Of a stretch of 64,000 nt of DNA, positions 1-11,800 are shown one piece after another; position 1 is the stretch's first letter; every line of letters starts with the position of its first letter. The notes under the pieces are model-generated. The model searched no databases and was not told the DNA's origin. It saw only the letters and a program-made list of their open reading frames with translations. The DNA is taken from NCBI GenBank assembly GCA_030407085.1, contig CM059586.1, positions 104,917,501 to 104,981,500 on the forward strand. The letters are read 5' to 3'. Source of the stretch: Trichopria drosophilae (Eukaryota > Arthropoda > Insecta > Hymenoptera > Diapriidae). The translations under genes and the position numbers were made by a program.

Positions 1-29
1 GCGTACACTGCGTGGATTACATATCGTTA

Positions 30-560
30 TGGTTTATTTAGATGAAATCTAGATATATAGTGTTGAAAATTATTCTAAAAATGTGCCTCCCCTGTCTTTA
101 AAGGACTAACAAAGACGATTCTGCCGTAAAATAGGGATTTCTCCAGTTGGTTCTGAATAACCTCAAAAACCTCAAAAACTATTTTTATTAGCTGAAGGCT
201 TAAAAACGGGGGAAAAAACATTATTTCTATGTGTTTTGACTCGCAAATGAATCTGCAATAAAAACTAGGAATTTCTCGTTTCAGGCTAACTTAAAAAAAA
301 CCATAGAACCTCCCATATACAAAGACAAAGTCGTAAGAAATGACTTTTCTCACGTTGAGACCATATGCATTTCAATGCATTTTAATTTGTTGAATACGAA
401 TCTATAATTAAAGACGGATACTGCCTAGGGGAAAGAAGACACAAGAATCTCCAGAATCCGAAGAATACGTCTTTATAGCGATAAAAGGTTTTATCAAAAT
501 TAAAATACGATTTCTTTCAGGTTAAGTTCAAAAAGAATTTATTTTCTAAACATACTTCCC
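30..560. repeat. Degenerate ~150 bp tandem repeat, copy 1
   Basis: Phrases such as 'gaatctgcaataaaaa', 'aacctcaaaaac', 'aggcttaaaaacgg' and 'atttctatgtg' recur at roughly 150 bp spacing. The same phrases recur at about 7700-8640 inside OR-A intron 5, so this is a dispersed family of diverged tandem repeats. No ORF and no clear boundaries are visible. Confidence 0.55.
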
Positions 561-1194
561 ACAGTTTCTGTTAAGTTTAATCAGTGTTGAAGCAGAATTA
601 AGTCGCTTCAGAAAGTTAATAGCAACGTGCGTCTCCGCAATAGCAATCGCGTGGATGTGACTCATATGAGAGTAAAACGAATTTTAAGATTATCTGCGAG
701 TGCGAAGAGTTCAGAAATATGCGCATATAGTTCAGTCATAAACGCGCGCAGTGCATAGCCTATTGGCTAAGCACAAAAACGATCTGTCAATTTAGTTCCC
801 AGTTTAAGTATAATTTGAACTCACCTCAGCTATCATAAATAAGATCACAAATGTGAGTACAATGTGAGTCACGCATTATCACTTGGGTAGTTTCACATCT
901 GATATAGATATAGTATATAAATTAATAATATAGTTCATCAGAGAATTTGTTGGGATATTTTCAGGCACGTGTCTTTACAGGAATTCATTCTGCATTCCCC
1001 ATAAAAAATCATCGTAACTCATACAGCACATCTATTAAGAATTCGTATTTAGTATATAGCTGATACATAATTTTGGTTGCCATTACCAATATATGTATCT
1101 TGTATCCAACGAGTACATACCTGTTTCTGTCAACTTTGTTACAATATCTACGTTTATAACATTTTATATATTTCATTACAGATACATAAGATTC
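561..1194. other. Intergenic, no feature recognised
   Basis: AT-rich sequence. No coding pattern, inverted repeat or known element could be supported here. Confidence 0.5.
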
Positions 1195-2120
1195 ATATGA
1201 CACGCTGATAGCAAAAACGGGTTAAACATACGCCGCGAGAAAAAATGGGTTATTATTCTGTTCGCGAGCAAAAACGAAACAAATTACAGGCTGTGGGCAA
1301 AAGTGAGTTATACTATTGTGAGAGCAAAAATGACTTAAAATATTCTTCAGGACAAAAACGAATTAGAGATTTAAGTCATTCTTGCCAGCTCGGAAATTAT
1401 AAGTCACTTTTACCCGCAAAGCAATTTTAACTTATTTTTGCTCGTGTTATAATTTTGTATAGAAACTTGTTCGCTTTGATATCGCAATTTTTAAACTTTT
1501 AGGATTCTTTTAAAATATACAAATGATTTAAAATTTTAATCATTATCTGCGTTAATTCCCTGATTACACTATTATACTTCTTATGTTAATTCTGTAATAA
1601 AAGTATTCAATTTGGTATGCTTCTACACTGAGGAAAGGATTGTTTACTAAAAAGAAGGCTTCTTAATAGTTAAGAAATCATATATTTAAATACAGCGAAT
1701 CCAATAATTTTTTAATTATAAAATAATTATTCATTTCATATAAAGCTGACATTTCTTTAGTGCAAACAATGCATTTTATATCTTAAGAAATATCTATTAA
1801 ATGCAACCAAACATTTCTTAATAGTTAAGAAACCGCTTGTTTACTACGAGTTTGTATCTATAAAGTAATGATTTTTTAATAGCTACAAAATGTAAGGTTG
1901 GAGTCGATACGCATCGTAACATAACCTCAAATGACAACCCGGCTGCTTTGTTTGGTTTGTTAAGAACGATTGAGCGCCATTGCAATTCGGTGGTTATTGT
2001 TATTGTGAAAAGAAATAAATTAAAGATATTGTTTATAATATTAAATATGCTTATTTTATAAACAAATACATCGTATAAGATAATGTATAATGTTCCATGT
2101 CTTATTTGTGAATTTGCGCA

Positions 2121-2257
2121 GTGCCCGTATTCTGTAAGTCGGTATTACGAATAACGTCGACGTTACTGTCGATAACGACAATATCCTGGACCGTGGTTGG
2201 TTGGAATTGTCATAACGTCGACGTTATTTGTAATAACGAGTTACAGAATACGGGCAC
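2121..2257. mobile_element. Palindromic 137 bp MITE, copy 1
   Basis: The element opens with GTGCCCGTATTCTGTAA and ends with its reverse complement. The inverted arms run about 43 bp, including the palindrome AACGTCGACGTT in each arm, around a short centre containing 'cctggaccgtggttggttgg'. No ORF. It lies inside the 1195-3816 element, which suggests later insertion. Confidence 0.7.
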
Positions 2258-3239
2258 AGCTGTCGAGTTCAAAGTATACGTTTCTTAACTATTAAGAAAT
2301 GGTCAATTCTGATATAAGAAATAAAATGCTAATATTATATGAATCGCATTTAACATTACAATACCATCTTTACATTAAAAGAACAATTTCAACTTTGCAA
2401 TGCTATTTTTTTACAACAAACGATCCTTTCTCTCAGTGTACATTGCTTAATTCTCGGAATTTTTGAAAGAGATGTGTACAATTGATATTCATTGTCATTG
2501 ACTTATTGTTTTCACCAATTTTTTATTGCAGGGGCACAATTAAGTATTGACAGGCATATTATTTGCAGAATATACGCTCCCTTATCACTGTTCGACACTG
2601 ATTTTGCCTTTGACAAGCAGAATATCATATCCGAACTGTTTTTTGGTGCTGAAAACGATGATACTCGCATTTTTTAGAGATTTTTCACAAGCGACGTATC
2701 GTATCCGACGGGTTTTTTGTTATGATGCTGGCAGAATTTTCTGTTACGTCACATTTTCGAGATTAGACGCTATGAGCAAAAATGTGTAAAAATATTATGA
2801 AGATAAAAATTACATTTATAAAATATTCTTTTGGGCAAAACCGAATTAAAAATGTATATTATTTTTGCTGGCGCTGAAATTATAATTCGTTTTTGCTCGC
2901 GCTATTATTTTATATTATTGAACTTGAACGGTCGCGCTTAATAATCGTTTTAATATATCACCTTATATTGTCAATTGTCATCAACTTTGCAATTACTTTG
3001 AGTTAAGGTCATCCTTATAATATGGCCTTTCTCATTGCTAAGCTTCGCAAGCTAGTCTCAAAAGATTCAAACTTTCTAAGTTTACGAGTTTAAGTTAATC
3101 GGTAATAATTGAATAAATCACAACACCTGTTTAATTATATAGATATATTTTATAAAGTACATAAAATGCGTTCTTAAACAAAAAATGATGAAGTACAAAA
3201 ATAATATGCTACATTATTCGTTATCGCTATCTCCACAGA

Positions 3240-3374
3240 GCCTTCATTCTGTAACTCGTTATTACGAATAACGTCGACGTTATGACAATTCCAACCAACC
3301 ACGGTCCAGGATATTGTCGTTATCGACAGAAACGTTAACGTTATTGTTAATACCGACTTATAGAATACGGGCAC
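3240..3374. mobile_element. Palindromic MITE, copy 2 (inverted relative to copy 1)
   Basis: This is the same sequence as 2121-2257 in the opposite orientation: 'ccaaccaaccacggtccagg' at the centre and 'gaatacgggcac' at the right end. The left end is eroded ('agccttcattctg' instead of the GTGCCCGTATTCTG terminus). An apparent 87 aa reading frame across it is a by-product of the palindrome. Confidence 0.65.
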
Positions 3375-3816
3375 AATCATAGTAAGAAATAAATAAAACT
3401 TTATTATTTTCATAATTAAGTTGTTTTTCGATTTCAATTATAACAATGTCATATTTTAACAACATTCCTAAATAAATAGAACCATGTTTACACGTGATTA
3501 TTCTCGTAAGTCACGTTTCCGATAAACAAAATAATAAGAGTCACTTTGTGTATATATTATTCGAATTAATACAAAAACGGGTTAACTTTTGGAAATTGGC
3601 AAAAGTGAGTTAATTTCAGCTAACGGGTAAAAATGGTTTACTTTTTATGATGCGAGCAAAGGTGGGTTAAATATTCCATAAGAGCAAAAGTGAATTATAA
3701 TTTTAATCCATTTTTGCTCGCGGAGATTATTTAATTCATTTTTCCGCGTTAAAAAAGTTAATTCACTTTTGCCCGCGTTATATTTTTGACCCATTTTTAT
3801 TCTCAGCGTGTCATAT

Positions 3817-5868
3817 AACCAAAATACATAATTAATACGTTCCAAATAAATAACAAATATGTATAATGTGCAGAATATTTATTTTGATTACTTGGAATTT
3901 ATTTGTTCGACGGGTACCAAGAATGTTGTGGAGCTGAGAATGAACAATGCATGTTTTTCGCGAGTTCGCGGAATGGCTTGAACGATAGTAAACATCACAC
4001 TCAATACTGTCTTGTAGAACAGGCACACAAACGGCAGTTTAAGGGGTCGCAGGTCTTTTTTTTTTACTAGTATTACAAAAATTAATTAAAACATCATGGT
4101 CAAACATCCATCAATATAAAGAGAAGTAAAATAATATTTAAGAGGTTTAATAAAATGGAGTATACTTCGAATTGAGAGTTCTGTACAAAAATGCATGCAA
4201 ATACTATAAGAAGATCTCTCCACACGGAAAAAATGAAATAATTAGAAGCACTAGCTAGATAGTAGGATAAAAAGCAACCATCGTTTTTAGTTAATTCTTC
4301 TATCTAAATAATGGAATCGACAAATTATATACCCAAGCTTATTATTTAAATAGTAAAAACAACTATTTTTTTCCTTGCGGTATATTAAAGTAGAAAATCA
4401 CAGTTGATCAGATAATGATAGATGTCTAGAAGAACATTGCCTCTAATTTGAGGCCTTGAAAAATATTGTCCTGTGATCAGATAATCATAAAAACATTATA
4501 TTTTCAAAGATATACCTGAAGAACATGACATCCTAACAATTCATGCAAATATCGCACTTGTGCATGGAAATGCATTCTTTTCTCAAGCCTGAAAGAACAT
4601 CTTTTGTTTTGATCGATTTGTTGATGTAGACATTTTGGTTCTATCCTCAAATTCGTTTGAAATGATTCAAATACAATAATGAAATACGTAAATCGAAGGA
4701 CGTCAGAAAAATACATTCTTTCGTCTTATTTTTAAAGCAAGTTATCGGGGTTCATAGTATTTTTGAAGTTATTCATCATCGAAAAATTATTTTAATTAAT
4801 TTCAGTACTGCCGTCAGCGTCGAGCGTTCCAATAAATTCGGAATTTAAATATCGAGCAAGTATCAATGTCGTCCGTATTTGCAGTATAAATAAAGATATA
4901 AGAAGTGAACGAAACATCGAATAGCAGACGTTAACCATGTTTTAGTAGTAATTTAATAAGAACCGTACCCGAAATATTCAAAAATATCTTGCAAATAAGT
5001 TCTTTTGTTTAAAAAAAAAATATATGTGTGATCACTATTAACATCAAACCTGAAGTGTACTTCAGGAGACTTTTTTTCTATGGTTTTCAGGTGATATTAC
5101 AATAAATTGTATCGTAGAAGAGGGTCTATTGATCTCGAATGCAATGATTGAACATGGACTTCTCTTCCTATTGCCATACGTGTCCGTTGCTAACTTTAGA
5201 AAACTGAGCTTGCTCATCACTCTATTTCTACGGATTTGCATTGAAATAGTTTTGCTGAAGGGTATTACAAAGTAGTTCAAACATCAAAAAACATGAGCAT
5301 ACATGATACTTGAAACAGGCTGTAGTCAATAAATGCCAGTGATAATAGAATATGCACCCCGTTTTCTGCAATGTGCAACTCCCAGAGTTTCGTTTTTACC
5401 TTCAACTATCGCATTGCAACAGTTTCTTTCACTTTGTTCATTCGTTTAAATAAAATACCCTGTTTTATGTTCAACATCAAAATATCAAACTATAGTACAT
5501 TGGAAAATGTTGTCAAAGGCTTACCTTGTTCAACCATTTATTTCACATAAGACTACTTTGATTAGCACTTGTCATTGTATTTATCGTCGCAAGTATTTCA
5601 TATCCACGTATACCAATCAGTATTTTCTATCATCGTAAAGTTACTACCATTTAGAAAACTCAGACATAGAAAGTTATTAGAGTAAGACTTCTGATGCATT
5701 CAACTGTCTAGAAGTGACTGCGACTGTGAAGCTCTGCCTCAAACGCATCAACCGTTGTATACTAGTAATTTACATGCAAACGTACCTCCATAAAAACTTC
5801 AGAACAATTCGCAATTGCACTTTTATAAACTTTCCATACTTTTTTCTTTATTTCCCCCACTTTTGGAC
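3817..5868. other. Gene-free stretch upstream of OR-A
   Basis: No coding region is supported. A weak inverted pair, 'cacacggaaaaaatgaaata' near 4232 against 'ctatttttttccttgcggta' near 4363, may be a decayed MITE. The OR-A promoter must lie here, but no defined element can be assigned. Confidence 0.45.
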
Positions 5869-8800
5869 ATGCGCCGACCAACAGATCTTAGCTTCCAGGC
5901 ATTACTCCTGGTCAGTACTGATCAAGTAGCAATGTCTGCGAGTTTATTAGACGGGAAGCCAGGTACAACAAATGAAAGAAATATATTTTGTAGAATACTA
6001 TATAAACGTTTAATTTAAATTCAGGATTTGACTATGTTGTCGATCTTTGTCGCTTGAATTTGCAAGTAATCGGAATGTGGCCTGATCCACTAGTGCCTAA
6101 AACGACATTTACTAGAATTCGTTCAATATTAGCGCTATTTTTCATTCTGTCATTCAATGGTATTCCACAAACAACATTATTAATCCAGATTTGGGGTAAC
6201 CTCGAAATGATGACGGAAATCATCGCTACGGCTAATGTGCCGTTCATTATCGCAACAATAAGGCTACTTACGATACATTTCAACAATGATGGTATGAATT
6301 ATTATATTCTCAAATAGGTTATTATTCTTAATATTTTACGGTACATTATTTCATGAATATCCCAGATTCGTCCAGTTTATTACGTATTTTACTGACCATT
6401 ATTAGTATTGAATTAAGCACAATTTGTTCCTTTCTCTACATATTCGATCAAAACGATATAAAAAAAGAAATATATTAAAATTTTTAACTTGTGATTTGAA
6501 GTGGTGATATCACTAATGCGTCACATCTACAATTCCTGGATGATTACAAAGAGCAAGCAAGAATTGGAGACCATGAACATCAAAGCTGAATCTACTCGAA
6601 GGTTATGTTCAGTAACATTCGCATTAGGCCATTTTTCTTACTTATTTCACATAATACTTCGATTTTACTACGCCTGCAAAAGACATACCGGTACCGACAA
6701 TGGGATGCACTTCAAAGCTTATTTCCCTTTCGATGTCTCCCAAAGCCCAGTGTTTGAGATTATATGGCTATGCCAGTGTTGGGGTGGTATTTGTACAGTC
6801 CTTACCTTTGTAGGCATCGATTCTATGTTCATCCTGCTGATAATGCATTTGTCTACCCAATTTATCCATCTACGGCACGACTTGCAAGGAATCGTGATTT
6901 GTAATACAAGGTCTAATTCTAATGAGTTTAGAAAGAAGCTTGCAGTCTTCGCGCAGAAACAAAATGAGCTATTCAGGTATGAAATTAATAATAGTAGAAT
7001 TCATGAACAGAAGTGGTTAGTTATATTTACTAGAAACATGCTTGGTTTTACTATTTTGGATAGAATCAGTTAAGTTCGTCTGACTAGCTAAGTACTTAAG
7101 GCAACCATTTATAATATGATATGTAACAAATCCTCATTCGTTGGTTCAACTAATTAGTTGGAAAAAGTACCCAATTAGCGACAAACGCATAGTGGCTAAA
7201 CAATAACAAGTTGATAAAGTTATCAGTTTGAAAAAAGCAGATAACACATTTGAGAATATCAGAATATTTAATAATATACTATGAAATTTTCAACAGATTA
7301 GCAAAGACTATTGACAATACATTTAACATGATGTTTCTGGCCCAAATAGCTTCCGCTGTTGTCAGTTTTTGTATGCAAGGGTTTCAAGCTATTGTGGTAA
7401 GTATTGAAATAATTTTCCAATTGCGCCCAATATTACATGTAATTTTATTCTAGCTAATTTCAAATGGAAAAGAAAACTTGATTCCTGCATTGTTTTTAAC
7501 CGCTTTTTTGGTGTTCATATTAGGAAACATATTCTTGTATTGTTACGTAGCCGAGAAACTTATTGTAGAGGTATGTTTTAGTTTAATTTACGAAACTAGT
7601 ACTTTTAAGCGATTTCGACGTCAATAGTATATTAGATATTATTAATAATAATTTTGTCTATTCAAGAATTGCATTGTGATTTTAAAATATCCTGGACAAT
7701 TTTGGTTGCACAGGCCCATAAAAAAAGGTGATATGAGGATGATACTACATTAGTCCTATGTATTTTTACCCGCTAAACACGAAACTGTAATAAAAAATAT
7801 GAATGTTTAGACTCGTTCTGAAATAATCTCAAAAACTCGAAAAAGCGATGAAAGCTGAAAAAAGAAAGAAAACCACTTTTCTCTGGTTAAGGCCATATTA
7901 TTCCTATGTATATTAATCGACTGAACAAGAATCTACAATCAAAGATACCTGTACCCGCTCAGTTCAGAGGTATCCTTAAAAACACGTTAGAAAATCGTTT
8001 GTTTTAGTGATATAGGCCTAAAAATGGAGAATATGACTTTCATCAGATTCGGACATTATTTCTATACATTTAAACCGACTGAAGCTATGAACGAATCTGC
8101 AATAGAAAAATAGAAGCCGCTTGGTGAAAGTCATTCATAACCTCAAAAAAAAAACGTCCAAAAATACGTTTTAATTGCAATAAAGGCTTAGAAAAGTAGA
8201 AGATGATTTCACTCAGGCCATGCATGGAAATAAAAAAGATGAAAGCTATGATATCATCGTAGAAAAATTGAAGCTGCATTTTCTTAATTCACTTCTCGAT
8301 GAAATTCTGAATCATATTATACTTTGTTAAGCCAACGAAAACGTATTTTTTACTTGTTTTTTGAGATTATATCTGATTTTCTCCATGCAGCTTCAATTTT
8401 TGTATTGCAGGTTCATGTTCAGTAGACCAAATGCACAGACATAATATGGACTAAAACTGACGAAAGTCATGTACATTCTTTTGTAAGCTATTATCGACAT
8501 CAACAACGTTTTTTTTTTTGTCTTTTAAGGTTATCTCGCATCCGAGTGGAAAATTTCCTTTTTTGGTTGCAGAATCGTGTTCAGCTAATTCAGCAGGTCT
8601 AAATATACAGAAATAAGGTGATAAATTTTCTTTGTTGTGTCTGCGTTATTATTCTTCGATTGGTAATATTGTAAATTATGTTGGTCACATTAAGTAAAAT
8701 GCTTTATTTAGAATATTATATGTCAAGGATAATCAGGCAATGAAAAATTATTGGTTCAACGATCAGAACCGGCACATTAGTTAGAGTCAGTTTTTCACTA

Positions 8801-11800
8801 ATGGAATCGACCGAATTAAAATTCTTTGCACTCGATGAAAGTATACAGATAGTCAGATAAGTTATATGGAATTAGGTGATTATTAGATATAGTTTAATAA
8901 TATAAATAGGAGCGGGTTGAAAAACCGACAAATCAAAAAGTCGCAGGTCGAAAACCGACGGTCATTTAACCGATAGTTGAAGCTGACACAACATAAAAAT
9001 AGACACATCGTCGAGCGTACAGTCATTTTTTCATCAGATGTCATCATTTAGATTGTTGGTTTTTCGACACACACTCAAATTAATAAAAACAACAGATGCT
9101 TTGTGTATTTCGGATATTTGTATATATGTTAATTAAAATGACGCTGAAGCTAGCAGCAGTGGTTCTCATTGATCCAAAGTATATCGTAATTATATGAGGA
9201 TCGGTGATAACTATCGGTCCACAATTTTTACCATATCGTCTATACAACACTAACAATCGAATAATAATAAAAAAGTTAGGAAAAATTCATATAAACCAGG
9301 GAATTGTTTAAACAATTTTTAAACAAGATGTGCTGCTGGCAAAACGGGGACATGTCCACCTCTGTAATTCTATTTACATGATCCCTACAACATTAGTAGT
9401 CGATTACACAAAGTGAAAAAAATTAACAAAAATGCGTACGGCCTGTAGAATTGTTTAAATAATCTATAAACAATATCTGCTGCTGGGAAAACGGAGATAT
9501 GTCCACGTCTGTAATTCTTATTATATGTCCTATACGACATTAGAAATCGATTACACAAAGTGAAAAAAATTAACAAAAATGCGTACGGCCTGTGGAATTG
9601 TTTAAATAATCTTTAAACAATATCTGCTGCTGGCAAAACGGGGACATGTCCACGTCTGTAATTCTTTTTATACGTCCTATACGACATTAGAAATCGATTA
9701 CACAAAGTGAAAAAAATTAACAAAAATGCGTGCGGCCTGTGGAATTGTTTAAATAATCTATAAACAATATCTGCTGCTGGGAAAACGGGGACATGTCCAC
9801 CTCTGTAATTCTATTTACATGATCCCTACAACATTAGTAGTCGATTACACAAAGTGAAAAAAATTAACAAAAATGCGTACGGCCTGTAGAATTGTTTAAA
9901 TAATCTATAAACAATATCTGCTGCTGCTGGGAAAACGGAGATATGTCCACGTCTGTAATTCTTTTTATACGTCCTATACGACATTCGAAATCGATTACAC
10001 AAAGTGAAAAAAATTAACAAAAATGCGTACGGCCTGTAGAATTGTTTAAATAATCTATAAACAATATCTGCTGCTGGGAAAACAGAGATATGTCCACGTC
10101 TGTAATTCTTTTTATACGTCCTATACGACATTAGAAATCGATTACACAAAGTGAAAAAAATTAACAAAAAAGGGGAACGGCCTGTAGAATTGTTTAAATA
10201 ATCTATAAACAATATCTGCTGCTGGGAAAACGGAGACAGGTCCACGTCTGTAATTCTTTTTACACTAACCGATTCAATCAAGTGAAATAATGTAACAAAA
10301 ATGCATACAGCCTACCGAATTGTTTGAATAATCCTCAAACAATGGCCTATTGCATATCGACACGTGTACGTACGTATGTGTGTGTATGAGTAACTAATGT
10401 CGTATAGGACGTATAAAAATATTTACATACGTGGACATATCTCCGTTTTCCCAGCAGCAGATATTGTTTATAGATTATTTAAACAATTCTACAAGGCCGT
10501 ACGCATTTTTGTTAATTTTTTTCACTTTGTGTAATCGACTACTAATGTTGTAGGGATCATGTAAATAGAATTACAGAGGTGGACATGTCCCCGTTTTCCC
10601 AGCAGCAGATATTGTTTATAGATTATTTAAACAATTCCACAGGCCGCACGCATTTTTGTTAATTTTTTTCACTTTGTGTAATCGATTTCTAATGTCGTAT
10701 AGGACGTATAAAAAGAATTACAGACTTGGACATATCTCCGTTTTCCTAGCAGCAGATATTGTTTATAGATTATTTAAACAATTCTACAGGCCGTACGCAT
10801 TTTTGTCAATTTTGTTCACTTTGTGTAATCGATTTCTAATGTCGTATAGGACGTATAAAAAGAATTACAGACTTGGACATATCTCCGTTTTCCCAGCAGC
10901 AGATATTGTTTATAGATTATTTAAACAATTCCACAGGCCGCACGCATTTTTGTTAATTTTTTTCACTTTGTGTAATCGATTTCTAATGTCGTATAGGACG
11001 TATAAAAAGAATTACAGACGTGGACATATCTCTGTTTTCCAAGCAGCAGATATTGTTTATAGATTATTTAAACAATTCTACAGGCCGTACGCATTTTTGT
11101 TAATTTTTTTCACTTTGTGTAATCGATTTCTAATGTCGTATAGGACGTATAAAAAGAATTACAGACGTGGACATATCTCCGTTTTCCCAGCAGCAGCAGA
11201 TATTGTTTATAGATTATTTAAACAATTCTACAGGCCGTACGCATTTTTGTTAAATTTTTTCCCTTTGTGTAATCGACTACTAATGTTGTAGGGATCATGT
11301 AAATAGAATTACAGAGGTGGACATGTCCCCGTTTTCCCAGCAGCAGATATTGTTTATAGATTATTTAAACAATTCCACAGGCCGCATGCATTTTTGTTAA
11401 TTTTTTTCACTTTGTGTAATCGATTTCTAATGTCGTATAGGACGTATAAAAAGAATTACAGTCTTGGACATATCTCCGATTTCGTAGCAGCAGATATTGT
11501 TTATAGATTATTTAAACAATTCTACAGGCCGTACGCATTTTTGTTAATTTTTTTCACATTGTGTAATCGACTACTAATGTTGTAGGGATCATGTAAATAG
11601 AATTACAGAGGTGGACATGTCCCCGTTTTCCTAGCAGCAGATATTGTTTATAGATTATTTAAACAATTCCACAGGCCGTACGCATTTTTGTTAATTTTTT
11701 TCACTTTGTGTAATCGATTTCTAATGTCGTATAGGACGTATAAAAAGAATTACAGACTTGGACATATCTCCGTTTTCCTAGCAGCAGATATTGTTTATAG

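Larger units (their letters stand above)
1195..3816. mobile_element. 2.6 kb non-autonomous TIR element with subterminal repeats
   Basis: ATATGACACGCTGA at 1195-1208 is repeated as an exact inverted copy at 3803-3816. Just inside both ends are several short variants of 'gagcaaaaatggGTTA' in both orientations (about 1209-1450 and 3570-3800), with more at 2770-2920. Terminal inverted repeats plus clustered subterminal motifs are typical of a DNA transposon. The interior has no transposase-like ORF, so it would be non-autonomous. Two copies of a separate palindromic MITE (2121-2257 and 3240-3374) lie inside. The superfamily is not recognised. A target-site duplication is not resolved beyond a possible AT. 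Confidence 0.55.

Noticed and set aside
3174..3437. 87 aa minus-strand frame
   Set aside because: Lies across a palindromic MITE copy. No other evidence.
6032..6286. Minus-strand frame opposite OR-A exon 2 (similar case at 23176-23394 opposite OR-B exon 2)
   Set aside because: Antisense shadow of a well supported OR exon.
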